The notes beneath the pieces are model-generated. The model ran no database searches, had not been told where the DNA came from, and saw only the letters and a list, made by a program, of their open reading frames with translations. From contig CM042042.1 in the NCBI GenBank assembly GCA_023525975.1, forward strand, positions 9,121,501 through 9,185,500: a stretch of DNA of 64,000 bases, read 5' to 3'. This stretch comes from Smallanthus sonchifolius (Eukaryota > Streptophyta > Magnoliopsida > Asterales > Asteraceae). The translations under genes and the position numbers were made by a program. Positions within the stretch are counted from its first letter, which is position 1. Every line of letters begins with the position of its first letter. This document shows positions 10,721 through 21,859 of this stretch, piece after piece.

Positions 10721-12880
10721 GAAACACTTGTAGCCTTTGTATTGTGGGGCATAGCCCATGAAAATACAAGGTATACTACGAGGTGCAAGTTTATGAGGAG
10801 CATAGTCGCGTAAGTACGGATAAACACAACACCCAAAAACACGAAGGTTTGTGTAGACGGGTTTATGGAAAAGAGCATCTCAAATGGAGATTTATCGTTT
10901 AGAACTTTGGTGGGTAAACGATTAATGATGTATGTGGCTGTACTAAACGCATCGACCCAATGGGTGGCGGGAATGCGAGCATAGAAGAGCATGGCTAAAC
11001 CCGTTTCGACGATATGCCGATGTTTTCGTTCGGCTCGGCCATTTTGTGGTGCGGTGTACGGACAAGAGAAGCGATGAAACGTGCCATTATCATCAAAGAT
11101 CTTGCGTACATATTGATTAACGAACTCCGGACCACCATCACTTTGAAAGACTTTTACTTTTCGTGAGAATTGTGTTTATACAAGACGCAAAATAGTTTGC
11201 AATATGGAGTAAAATTCAGGTTTTGTTTTAAGCGGATATAGCCACGAAAAACGTGAATAATCATCCACAAACACAACGTAATATTTGTATCCATCGTTAC
11301 TTGTGATAGGCGACGGTCCCCATAAGTCACAGTGAACGAGATCAAGAGGGTGAGAAGCACGTTTGTCATTTAAATTAAATGGTAATTTACGGGCCTTAGC
11401 AAGTTGACAAGGCGAACAAACATTAGGTTTGGGCAAAATAGAAGTAAACGATAAACAACCATGTTTCTTTAAAACGGAAATAATGTCATAGGCAACATGC
11501 CCTAAACGATTGTGCCACAACTCAAATGAGGCTTTATTCGAAGAAACAGAAGCAACAAAAGCAAAGGATTTATCTCGAAGCATGTAAAGACCGTTCTCAC
11601 ATCGACCTTGAGCGAGAGGCTGGCTTGTTTTCCGGTCCTGAATAACAAAAAATGTATCTGAGAATAGAACATCAATGGGATAATCCTTAGTCAACTTGCT
11701 AATTGAAAGTAAATTCTTGGTGATGGATGGGACCACCAAGACATCATTCAGAGACACATTTTTATTAATTGAAACATGTCCTTTATGAGTTATAGGAAGT
11801 GAATGCCCATTACCAAAAGAGACAGAAGAGGAACCAGTATAAGGCAAAGAAGAATGGAGTTTACCGGTGTCGTCGGTCATGTGGCTATCGGCCCCGGTAT
11901 CTGCAGTCCAGTCGGGGCCTTCAGTAGATACATGACATTGAGCGTGGAAGGCACGAGCAAGACCATCATCGCTAGAAGCGGCTGCCACAAAAGACGAGAG
12001 CTTCGGACACTTGTTGGCGTAGTGACCGTTGGTGAGGCATAGTTGACAGTGGGGTGGTCTGCGTGACCCATTTGCTGACCCTATGGAGGGGTTGTTGGAA
12101 CGATTTGATGGACCATTAGTAGGGCGAGACCTGTTTGAGGAGGAGCCGCGAGAACGAGAGTTCTGGTGATGGGCAGCAAAGGCGACATGAGCGTGTCCGG
12201 GAGGATGTAAGGTGTTGAGAAATTGCTCCTGATTTTCAGCCTTAGTGAGAAGGTCTCGGAATGGGAGAGAGTCCCGATTGGTACGAATAACCGTAGACCA
12301 GCTCTCAAACGTAGGACCGAGACCACACAAAAACCAATGTGTCGGTGTCACTAACCGGATGACCAATGGCGGAAAGCTGGTCACAAACAGCCTTGAATTT
12401 GCGACCAAATTCAGCAACAGTGGATGATCCACGGGTTAATTGGCGGAGATTATCACACAAGAGATGCATCCGTTCTAAAGAAGCATTGCTATAAGCCGCC
12501 GCGAGAGCGGTCCAGATCTGACGAGACGTAGGAAGGCCAAGGATTTCGGCCACGGCCTCCTCGGTTAAAGAGGAATTAAGAATGAGGACAGCCTGTTGGT
12601 CACGAAGGAACCATTCGACATGAGCAGGATTGGGTTGTTCTGTTGAGTCTATGGTTATGGTTTTAGGTGGTTGAGGGATGGAACCATCAACATAGCCGAG
12701 AAGTTTTTGATTGGCAAGAAGGGGAGTAATCTGATTGTGCCAATAAAGATAGTTGGTAGAGGAAAGCTTAATGGTAAGCATGTGAAGGATGGTTGCCATA
12801 GGGAGGGAGGTTTCAGAGGAGGTGGCTGAGGAGGATGAAGGTGTCGACATTGAGAAGAAGGGAAGAATGGAGAGGATCAA
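10721..12880 (-). pseudogene. Copia gag-pol fragment (gag, protease, integrase), interrupted by element 1
   Basis: The minus-strand coding sequence begins at Met 12880 or, more likely, 12850 (MSTPSSSS). It has a Copia gag domain, one CCHC knuckle (CQLCLTNGHYANKC), a protease motif DTGADSH, a GAG-pre-integrase region (LWHNRLGH) and an integrase core reaching the AERKHRH motif. Breaks are a frameshift near 12340, an in-frame TAA at 11176-11178, and a frameshift near 10865. It ends at the LTR of element 1; RT and RNase H must lie beyond the left window edge. The lineage looks Ale/Retrofit-like from the short LTR and gag, but that is uncertain. Confidence 0.88.
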
Positions 12881-12885
12881 AGTTA

Positions 12886-12896
12886 GGCTGATACCA
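12886..12896 (-). other. Primer binding site of the Copia fragment
   Basis: TGGTATCAGCC on the minus strand immediately follows the LTR end and precedes gag, matching the initiator tRNA-Met complement in its first nine bases. Confidence 0.7.
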
Positions 12897-13056
12897 TGTG
12901 ATAATGGAATTCTCTCTGATTGATTTAGAGAGATATATTTCTATTATATACAATATTACAAAACCAAAGAAAAAGGAAAGTCAATAACAATACATATCTA
13001 CAATTGAATACACATAACTACAGGAGGAAGACTAGGAGTGATTGTTGAAGTTGCCA
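12897..13056 (-). repeat. Probable 5' LTR of the Copia fragment (about 160 bp)
   Basis: On the minus strand the LTR would end CCATTATCACA just before a TGGTATCAGCC primer site (12896-12886) and start TGGCAACTTCAAC near 13056. The inner border is well supported by the PBS. The outer border rests only on a TG...CA fit, and the partner LTR is outside the window. Confidence 0.55.
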
Positions 13057-13887
13057 ATATTATCTTTTAGTGGTGATTCAGGGTGAATCAGGGGATGGAA
13101 TGAAAAAAAAAACAAAGGGGGTGGATGGAATGAATTTGATGGATTTAGAGGGAATGACATTCCTTGTGGAATGGGTGATTCCATTCCATCGTCCAACCAA
13201 ACACCACTTTTTTTATTCCCTCGTAATCATCCATTCCATCTCCCATTCCATCTCTCATTCCTACATACCAAACGCTACCTTAGAGTATTCGAGCATTAGA
13301 ATTTTCAGTGTTCAATTGTTATATTTATTTTAGTTTTCCATGTTATGCTCCTGCGAAGTCAACTAGTTGTAACTCCTTGTAATCAACGTCTATTTACAGA
13401 AATTGGTATACATTACAACATCATTACAGTTACATTTCTTATTTTCAAGGTTACCTTAGTTTAGGTTAAATTAGTTTACTTTAGATTCTGTATATGGTAT
13501 AAGAGCCACACGAATAAACCTACCGCTCAATCCAGATTTCAAAATAACCTAACGAACAATACACCATAGTTTAGTTTAGATTCTATATCTGGTATAAGAG
13601 CCACACAAAATCCTATTTTGTTTTGTTTCATTTTAAGAAACCAAGAGACTAATTAAGGTGTATTTCGTTAGCGTAAACTATTCACAGGTCTATCTATTCC
13701 ACAAATTACTAAACACATAAATACCGTGTGTTATATTGGACTTGTGAATTCATCTTCGGCAGTACAACAGTTGCTCTCACTGTTTTACCCTATGGATATA
13801 GAATTATAGACGTATACTCGAAATCTGTTTTTAGAAGGAACCGTGTGACGTTGGCCAAATTTGTTTGATTCTTTTAGCTAAGGATAC
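13057..13887. other. No gene seen; LTR/PBS-like repeat remnants
   Basis: AT-rich sequence. At 13070-13280 there are repeated GGAATG/CATTCC words, like a worn MITE. Around 13485-13605 a roughly 100-bp stretch occurs twice, each time ending in TGGTATAAGAGCCACAC, which resembles a Met-tRNA primer site and suggests an old Copia LTR end that has duplicated. Nothing coding is convincing. Confidence 0.45.
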
Positions 13888-14232
13888 TTGATGACGTATG
13901 ATAGTAAGAATCACTTCCCCAAGCAGTAATAAAGAAGGATTCACCCAACGGATTTTCGGTTACTCCAAGGGGGGCCCGCTTAGCTAACGTGGAAGGGAGC
14001 CTGAAGAGGAAGAGAAAACTTTTCACCGATAGGAGAGACGTCAACATCATTCGGTTATAGAGTGAAGAGAGAGAATTCTAGAGATAGCCTATAAATACTA
14101 GTCTCCCCATAGATAGAGGGGATCCTTTCATTCTTAAGTGGGCCCCACTTGAAGTAACTGAAAATCCATTGGGTGAATCCTCCTTATATATTACCGCTTG
14201 GGGAAGTTATCCTTACTATCATACGTCATCAA
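13888..14232. mobile_element. 345-bp MITE with about 100-bp terminal inverted repeats
   Basis: The left end TTGATGACGTATGATAGTAA matches the reverse complement of the right end, and the match continues imperfectly for about 100 bp (shared CTTCCCCAAGC and GGATTCACCCAA words). TAC flanks both sides (13885-13887 and 14233-14235), a possible 3-bp target duplication, as in PIF/Harbinger or CACTA groups. There is no coding capacity. The two arms could fold into one long hairpin, making it a possible small-RNA source. Confidence 0.75.
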
Positions 14233-15725
14233 TACTTGTTTGACTATTTTACGTTTATGTTATATGTGTTTACATTTTATGGTAATTTGTTTCGTATGAT
14301 TAAACACTATTGTGTTATAAATTTATCATATTTATTTGTTTTAGAAAGGAAAATAAATGTTTTCCATACGCTAAAACTCAAAAAGTACACAAGAGTTGCA
14401 TGTTACACATTTGTGAAGTCGATACAAAAAAAAGTCATAAACAATTCTTCTCATATTTACATAAGATTGAAGGACTCTCCCAATCCCTTAAACGCTCCTT
14501 CTCTCAACACAGTGACTCTCGTTTCTTCTTACACTTTTAAACCATCCTGAACCGGGAGAATATTTGATCAAGAGCAACTCTATTGAAAGTTAATATATTA
14601 ATCCATGTGGTTTTAAAGTTTAGAGGTCATTATGTAATTAGTCATTTTATGTATTTATAGTCAAGTATGTAAAGTTTATAAAGTATTATGGTAGTTGGAT
14701 TTGAAAGGATGTGTCTGTTAGGAAAGTCACGATGGTTCATTTGTGAACCTATATAAATGAAGTTAATGTATGTAAACTTTCAACAGATTCAATATACAGA
14801 AAAGTTCTTTGTACGTGAGTTTGTTCAATTGTGAGATTTTGATTCGAGTCGATGAAGATCCAAAAGGCCAAGAAACTCTCGCTAAAGATGTCGTCACATC
14901 GCCTCCCATCTCCTTGACCGCAGTTGAGAATCTTCAAATTCTTCACAATTATGTGTATGGAAGTGTTGAGATATATGATGTTTTAATAGGGGGTTCTTTT
15001 TAGTAAACATTTTACTTATTTGAAATGCTTTCAAAATTGTAGGGGAAAATGTGAATTAGCAAAGTTAACGCGAGGAAACTAGCAAGATTAAATGCGGATA
15101 AAGCTGAAAGCATTGCAAATGTTAGAAAAAAAAATTGTATGAACAACTTTTTGAGTCGCTAAGAGTTTCTTGAACGCTCTTTTTTTTTATTTTTTTTAAC
15201 GGCAACGCTATATATTCTACGATAATTGGGTTTCCCCGGGGCAACACCTTTCCTAAACTTAATGAGTCGCTTTTCGTTCTCATGGGGAATTTGTGTCAAC
15301 TCGATCACGCCATGTTAATATGCTTCGGTGTTAGGTTTTTAAACTAACCTGACATTTGAAGGTTGTCAGGCCAAAAATAACACACTTGTCACTCAAGTCT
15401 ATGTGATCGTAAGTTTGCAGAAGCTAGGAAAGGAAAATGAATTGTGGAACTCACTCTAATTTTCTGACTATTACTATCAAGAAGACTTGGCTTTATATAG
15501 CATAAAAGGAAACAACAGTCAACACAAAATCTATACTATATAATGAAATGAATCAACATCACCTGCATCGATGTCTTTATGTCCGTGTTTACCGCATCTC
15601 TGGTTAGTCTCCCTCTATAGCCAGAACAAGTCCGATGAAGAGAAATTGAGGTTTCTGTTGTGATATTTAAACCTGCGATCAAAATCGACTCACGTCCCTT
15701 TAACTGAACGCGACTCTAATACCAA
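14233..15725. other. No gene seen; LTR-like debris
   Basis: AT-rich. A TATA-like CTATATAAATG near 14749 with downstream leader-like sequence suggests an old Copia LTR. A short hairpin CCTGACA/TGTCAGG sits at about 15347-15371. At 15711-15725 a TTGGTATTAGAGTC-like primer site on the minus strand borders the LTR-like sequence that follows. Confidence 0.4.
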
Positions 15726-16179
15726 GTGAAGGTTATCGGTCCACGCGGACCGGGATGCACCTGTCTCATGGTTTTAAATTTTCAGCTTTACATTTCTTTT
15801 TCTGTATAAATACCAAGACTTGTTTGGCATTTCAACACTCCGAAAACAAACTACAACACAACAAAAAATCTCTACTTCTACGCTCTTCTTCTCAAGGTAC
15901 TATTTCAAGTTTAGAGTCATCCCCGGTTATACACACAGCTTCGGCTGTTGTACCCTAGAAAACATTCGAATTCTCTTGGGAGACTCGGAATTTGTTTTAA
16001 GAGACCCGTGTTAAACACAAAGCTCGGTCACAAAATTCATTTCCGTTCACTGTTTTTGTACTTTTCTTTATTTTCTTTATAAAAATATTGTAATTTACTG
16101 CTTTTCTTTACTTCTTGTATTGTAATTTGAAATTTATACAAGTGTTAGTATTTATATTTTGGTGGACGGTTCCTACAGT
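15726..16179 (-). repeat. Possible solo or truncated Copia-like LTR
   Basis: The sequence has TG...CA ends (plus strand TGAAGGTTATCGG to TTCCTACA) and is followed on the minus strand by a primer-site-like TTGGTATTAGAGTC. A TATA-like TGTATAAATA is near 15805. I found no 5-bp target duplication, and the 3' part of any element is not identifiable. Confidence 0.35.
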
Positions 16180-16238
16180 TTTTACCTTCAAAGCCTACCT
16201 TTGAGGCTAGATTTTAAATATGAAAAGAGATCATAGTT

Positions 16239-17197
16239 CTAGGATTTTCCATCAACGTTCGAATTGCATAAATCTGTTGAGATCTTGTCAACAACTTTTC
16301 GAATGAGTTTAGCTTCATACCTGTAGATTAAAGAATATATTTATAGTTAGCCTGCTTAAAACCCCACATGAGCACTTAATTTCAATATACATATATAACA
16401 TTCAAATATGATGAAGGAATTACCCATCAAAACTGTTCTTCAAGTCCCATCCAGCAATCTCGGCTGTTTCTTTTAGAGCCTCTCTCCATTTCTTAGCAGA
16501 CTTTTCCCTTTTATGTTTGGCAAAGGCTTTTCCAACTTTTCCACTTAGTTTGCAAACCTCAAAGGGTTCCACATCATAGAAGATCGGATAAACTGCATGC
16601 TCATGTGTTGTCCTATTGCACTCCATAATCTTCAGTAGCTCATCCAAGCACCATGATGAAGACGCGTAGTTCTTTGAGAAAACAATGACGTGAAACTTTG
16701 AGTCTTTAATGGATTTGATGAGTTGGTCCCTGATCTTTTTCCCTTTCTTGATTTTGTCACCATCCTTGAAAGTGAAGTACCAAATAGATATGAGAGACAC
16801 ACGACTGAATGCACACTTTATTAATCAAGAAAACAAGGCTTTAAATAGCCATACAATCCAACGGTAAATAACAAACTAAACTAGAAAATAGGAAGCTACT
16901 AACAAAACGGAAACTACAACCCACTACCTAGACTTGGCTCACACACGTGCACCATGACTTACATACTGACCGGTAGACTCGGTCTTATTTAATTAAACCA
17001 AAGAAAACACCAAAAACACGTGCATGAAATTGGACCTCCCATGTATGCAGACTCCAATAGAAAGTGCGAATGTTTTTCTGTTGAAAAGCATAATAAAGAT
17101 GATCAACGAAGGTTTTACGGGTATCATGACCTCTAAAACTTAAAAATACGTCATATGTGAAGCTCTTGTGAAAGGATGAAGTTGAAGAGGACGCCAT
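16239..17197 (-). pseudogene. TIR-domain resistance-type gene (TIR-only), split by a solo LTR
   Basis: The minus-strand frame from Met 17197 gives a plant TIR domain: motif YDVFLSFRGHDTRKTFVDHL at about residues 15-34, then, after the insertion, KDGDKIKKGK, the SKNYASSSWCLDEL block and the YPIFYDVEP block. TIR domains of this type act in immune signalling, some as NADases. Exon 1 is interrupted at codon 46 by a 287-bp insertion (16773-17059) flanked by CTTTC on both sides; the coding frame is the same before and after it. A probable intron (GT at 16423-16422, AG at 16322-16321, 103 nt) leads to a short exon 2 (16320-16239, beginning YEAKLIRK) that ends in TAG. No NB-ARC or LRR follows. With the insertion the reading frame is broken unless the LTR is spliced out. 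Confidence 0.82.
16773..17059 (-). mobile_element. Solo LTR (Copia-like) in exon 1 of the TIR gene
   Basis: 287 bp flanked by GAAAG on both sides (16768-16772 and 17060-17064), a 5-bp target duplication. On the minus strand it starts TATTGGAGTC and ends GGTACTTCA, consistent with a TGTTGGAG...CA LTR with one G-to-A change. An AATAAA signal is near its 3' end. No internal region is left, so it is a product of LTR-LTR recombination. Confidence 0.78.
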
Positions 17198-17665
17198 AAA
17201 TTTTTATCAAAGTCCAATAAAATCACTTATTTTTCTAGGGAAATTTATAAGAAATGATTTAGAAAATCATTTGAAGAAATAATGGTTCAAGCATCGGTAC
17301 TTATATTGGTTAATTTTGGGGAAAAAAATGGAAATTGGAGGAGAAACCGATCCCCCTCTTAGCTTTTGACGTAATTATATGCCATTATTTGTTCGATGAT
17401 AATGATCATGAACTTATTGGATTTAAACATGTTTAAATTTAGTTTTTCCAAACACCTTTTTTTTCAAATAACAAGACAAGTTATGAAATATCCATTTGTA
17501 TCAACATCAGAAGTTTTTGTTATTATTATTAACTGTCTTTCTTGATTCTCTTACCATCCTTGTAAGTACGTGTGAATGATTTTCTTTTTAAGAGCAAAAT
17601 AAAGATGGTCATTTAATATTTTTTCGGGTTTTCTGTTGAAGACTAAAACAAAGATGATCAATGAA

Positions 17666-18553
17666 TAGGGATGGCAATGAGACGGATTTAGGCTGGGTAT
17701 TACGAATCCTAGACTAATACACGATTGTAAAACCATGTACCATATATTGAAAATCAGGCTCAAGAGCACGGACACAAAATTTGATCTCAACAAAAGATCG
17801 ACTCTTTCCGCTTACTATAATTCTTGACACATTTAGATTCCTAACCCATCTATTTATACTAAAATAAACCTTGTTAACCAAGTCTTCTAATCCTACTCAA
17901 ATACTTAAAAATAATACCAAACAATAAACAAATAATAAAATAAACAAGCATTAGACTCCTACTATGACTAACAAACTTGCAACCTAATCCAGTACACTTG
18001 TGACTTCCTTCTTGTACCACATAGACTATTAGACTATTCCAAGATTATCCCAACACCATACTCGGCTCATTACCAGTCGGGTACCGGGTATATCCGTTAT
18101 TTTGTTAAAAAAATAGCCATTGGGAGTTTCAATTGCATTTCTTTTTCATACTACTATAACTTTATATAATTTTATATTTTTAACAACTATAACAAATTAA
18201 ATTTTAATAAATTGCATACGTATCATCATCATTATAAAATATCTAAAATATATAAATCTTATGATAATATAAATCCCAAAAACATAAGTTCATACTTATT
18301 AACATACATAATATAAATAATATATCAAATACCTGTCCCAAAAGAAACTTTTATTCTCCACGTAATTAAGCTTCTTAAATGAATCATTAACATACAAGGG
18401 TTAAGGAAAATTTTAAATTAAATTTTTTGGGGCCTATGATTCGGATAAGCGGGTATATTGTTTAAGATAATATATCGGGAATCACCTTATACCATACTCG
18501 TACCTGCACTTTCGGGTATTCTCGTGGGGTTTCGGGTTTTTTTTGCCACCCTA
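17666..18553. mobile_element. Non-autonomous hAT-like element in TIR remnant 2
   Basis: The terminal inverted repeats TAGGGATGGCAA and TTGCCACCCTA bound 888 bp. The flanks TCAATGAA (17658-17665) and TCGATGAA (18554-18561) form an 8-bp target duplication with one mismatch, as expected for hAT. The interior is AT-rich and has no transposase. Confidence 0.78.
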
Positions 18554-18591
18554 TCGATGAATGTTTTTACAGGTATTTCCACCTCTGAAAC

Positions 18592-19011
18592 TAAATGCAT
18601 CAAATTTAGAGTTAAACGTAACTTAAAACCTCGAATTAATTGTAACTTAAACGAGCTCGATCACGATCATCGTATATCGAGTTTCATTGGACCTGCGAGC
18701 CTAACGAGCCTATTATTAATATATATTTACATAATACTTATTATTATATATAAATTGTGATGAAAATAACTAAAAAAATATAAAAAGTTATAGTTATTAA
18801 TATATATATATAATTAAATGTTAATAAATAAAATATTTAAATAACTAACAAAATTACTAAACAAGTCAAACACCGAGTCGAGCTCGATCGAGCTTTCTTA
18901 AGTTAAGTGAGTCGAGCTTAAGCTTAGACGAGCTCGTAATGTGCTCAACTCGTTTACACAAGCGTAAACGAGCTTAGTATAAGAGGAAAATGAACTTTTG
19001 TACATGTATAA
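18592..19011. mobile_element. Second insertion in TIR remnant 2 (GAGCTCGA-rich, hAT-like)
   Basis: About 420 bp rich in ACGAGCTCG words lies between CACCTCTGAAAC and CACCTCTAAACC, which looks like a duplicated target of 8-12 bp with mismatches. The TIR-gene homology resumes exactly on either side. Terminal repeats are not clear, so the class is inferred from target length and composition. Confidence 0.5.
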
Positions 19012-19078
19012 CACCTCTAAACCCCAAAAAATCGTGTGTGAACCTCTAGTGAGTGGATAAAGTTGTAGAAGATGCCAT

Positions 19079-21249
19079 TGATCATATTGAAGTTCTATAA
19101 AGACAAAATATTTGTAAATGGAAGAAAGAATGACAAAATGAGTCTTGGGAAGGTAGAGGCCGAACTTATAAAGGGAATAGACAATGATTCAAGCATCGGT
19201 TCTGTAAACAGTTTGGGAAAACTGTGGGATTATCATAGAAATCAAATTTTATATGTTATTTATTTAATGTTCGGTAGAAACAATAATATTCTAATTTTAA
19301 ATGGCTTGAACTATGTTTTTCCACACAATTTTTTTCCATAGATCAGTATAAAACAAGTTATGGAACAATATCTCAACAAAATCAATAAAACCTTTTTTAA
19401 AATAAATTATCTGTTTGTTATAATAATTATAAATTAAAATGATTGAAATTTGATATTATTTAATCTTTATTATTTACTAATAATAGCTGATAATTAGTTA
19501 ACCGTATCACAGTTATAAAGTTCCTTTTAGTAAAAAATTAAATTCATATTACAATTTCATTTAGATTTTTTTTTAAATAATAATGAATGGTACGTGTATC
19601 ACAGTTAAATAAATAAGTTTTACTCCGTGTTATTAAACTAATTAAATTATGATTTTGGTTAATTACTTTTAAGGTAAATTAACTTCTTTTAGATTTTTAT
19701 TTGATTTTTATCGGCTCCTAATCTACTTCAATTGACCATCAATATTTGTCATTTGCAGAATTTGAACACTCAACTTCTAGGATAGATGATGTCCTTTCGG
19801 GGACTTGACGTAAATTAACTAATGTTATTTCTCAAATATGTTTATTTTAATATACCTATTTAAGGGGACAATCGGAAAATAAGAAAAGATAAAGACGGAT
19901 ATACGTAAATTTAAACCGTTTGGTGTAAACACCAATGATTCCCTCCAGAACCAATGATTCCCTCCAGAAAATTAATCGTTTGAAAATTACGTGGATAATC
20001 GTTTCTGGCTTATAGCGCGCTGGGTGTATTTTGAAAATAAAAAAGGTAATATTGACATAACTATATTGTATTTATTTGTTCCATCTTTAATGATGATGAT
20101 GATATTATAAATTTACTGAATTTAAACAATTTAAATTACCTTTTGTCCACGTAACTTCTTTTCAATGCTATAAAAATCGAGTTTGCTATGAAAAATTTGC
20201 GACGTAAAATTTGTGTCGCAAATTGCAACACATTTGCGACGAAAATGAAAACCTTAAAAAAACCCTTGTGTTTGTCGCAAATGTATAGGAAATTGCGACG
20301 CAATTGCGGCAAAATTAATAATAATCTTACTAACTATAACAGAAGTATTACGAAACATTCATTTTCAACAACATCAAAAGGGAATATTAAGTCGTCGAAC
20401 CCTGAAATTAAACTCATCATATTGTTTTGAAGTAAACGAACTAACTGTAATATCGGTTTCAATCAGTCTGAGAGGTGTAGATTATATAACTTTCTTAAGA
20501 GAATATGGAACATGATGCTACAATTGCAGGAGTAGTAGGTGTGAGCAAAATAACTGAATAACCATAGCAAAACCAAAATAACTAAACAGTTGAGAAACTG
20601 ATGATTCAATTATGATCTATTTGATGTATAACCGACTTGTATGATTTAGTTATGTCTATATGTATATAAGTTACCAAATTGAATAACGTTACATATATTT
20701 TATCATATTTTTATACACAACATATAAGTTGCCATTTATTATTCCTTTATGAATCAAAAGGATTGCAAATGTGTTATATGGTAGGAGATATATTGGGATT
20801 TATTAATAGATCAAAGTTCATCTTATTCTTTGATCCGTCTGGTTTGTCTTCTTATTCAATGTTCATCTTCTCCTTTCTTGTGGTCCGGCTTCCTCTTTGA
20901 TCCATGTCTAGTTCAGCTTTATTTCGATTTGATCGGCTTCTTCGTCTGATCTGGTTCGTCTCGGGTTCGACTTCTCACCCTCTGACCGTCTTCTTCTTCG
21001 ATTTCGATTTATAAGCTAGAAGTTCGAGCTCAAGTTTTTAGCTAAATAAAGAATTTCGAGCTAGCATAGATATTTTCGAGCTCAAGCCCAAGTTGACCCT
21101 AACTCGACTTGTAAACAACCCTACCCTCACTTAGGGTGCAAACGAGTTCGTGAAAGGCAGGGGCGAATCCATGTACAGTTCAGGGGGGCAAGTGCATCAC
21201 TGATAGGCTTGATAAAACTCGAATTAAGCCTGAACTTCATATATTAATC
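19079..21249. other. No gene seen; AT-rich with repeat fragments
   Basis: Mostly AT-rich sequence without credible coding. 20187-20310 has several TTTGCGACG/TGTCGCAAAT words in both orientations, typical of subterminal repeats of DNA transposons, but no termini could be fixed. 21020-21150 is rich in TCGAGCT words like the insertion at 18592-19011. Confidence 0.4.
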
Positions 21250-21252
21250 TTA

Positions 21253-21695
21253 AGGAAAAATGGTGAGAATAGGCAAGTTGAGTAAAAAAATTAACAAAAT
21301 AGACATTGAATTTAATTTTAAGTGGGCTGTGAAGGAGCCGGATTATCGGTATCCGGCCTGTGAAGGAGTCAGATTATGAGGGTGAAGGTTGTGAAGGAAC
21401 CGGATTTACAGAATGTGGGTTGTGAAGGAGCCGTACTGGCATTGATTTTACATTTGTTCTAGCAGGTTGTGGAGGAGCCGAATTATTGGTGTGTGGGTTG
21501 TAGGGTGCCGTATTATGAGTGTGTGGGTTGTGAAGGTGTCGGATTATTGGTGTGTGGATTGTGAATGTGTCGTCACGACTTATTTTTGTCCTCTTCGGAT
21601 TGGTTAGTTTCAGATTGCCTATTTGAAAAAAAAAACGTAACCACGCCTATTTGAGCAAAAAGTATGGTCAACATGCCTATTTTACTGATTTTCCC
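21253..21695. mobile_element. 443-bp MITE with TTA target duplication (PIF/Harbinger-like)
   Basis: TTA flanks both ends (21250-21252 and 21696-21698). Inside, AGGAAAAATGG...AATAGGCAAGTTGA on the left matches the reverse complement of TCAACATGCCTATTTTACTG and TTTTCCC on the right. The interior contains several worn copies of a GTGTGGGTTGTGAAGGAGCC-type word. It has no transposase. Confidence 0.7.
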
Positions 21696-21711
21696 TTATC
21701 ATAATCTAGCT

Positions 21712-21853
21712 TATGTAATAAATAATTTTGTTGAATAGCAAAGTAAAGAAGATCAACGATGTTTTTACGGGTATCATCACCTCTTGGAAAAACATCATAT
21801 TTGAAGCTTGAAGTTCTTGTGAGTGGATGAAGTTGAAGAAGACGCCAAGTACT
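21712..21853 (-). pseudogene. Third TIR-domain gene stub
   Basis: Minus-strand homology to the start of the TIR gene at 17197: a YDVF..RGDDTRKN-like block followed by a worn LYFAIQQN block. An indel has removed the LSF part of the LSFRG motif, and the reading frame is lost on both sides. It ends next to the MITE at 21253-21695. Together with the two copies at 16239-19078 it indicates a former tandem cluster of TIR genes on one strand. Confidence 0.6.
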
Positions 21854-21859
21854 ATAGTA

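Larger units (their letters stand above)
17536..19078 (-). pseudogene. Second TIR-domain gene remnant, cut by two transposon insertions
   Basis: The minus-strand start MASSTTLSTH at 19078 resembles the start of the neighbouring TIR gene. Homology to that gene continues through 19012-19078, 18554-18591 and 17536-17665, in collinear order. Between those blocks lie two inserted elements. The leftmost block shows an internal duplication of the segment encoding the HLYFAL-type stretch, and the sequence is lost after the KDGK-like position. Stops and indels are frequent, so it is dead. Confidence 0.7.

Noticed and set aside
11803..12326. ORFs in other frames across the Copia gag and protease region
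   Set aside because: They are shadows of the gag-pol frame with its CCHC and DTGA motifs.
13070..13333. 87-codon plus-strand ORF with HSISHSISHS repeats
   Set aside because: The repeats come from CATTCC microsatellite-like sequence at a worn MITE, not from a protein family.
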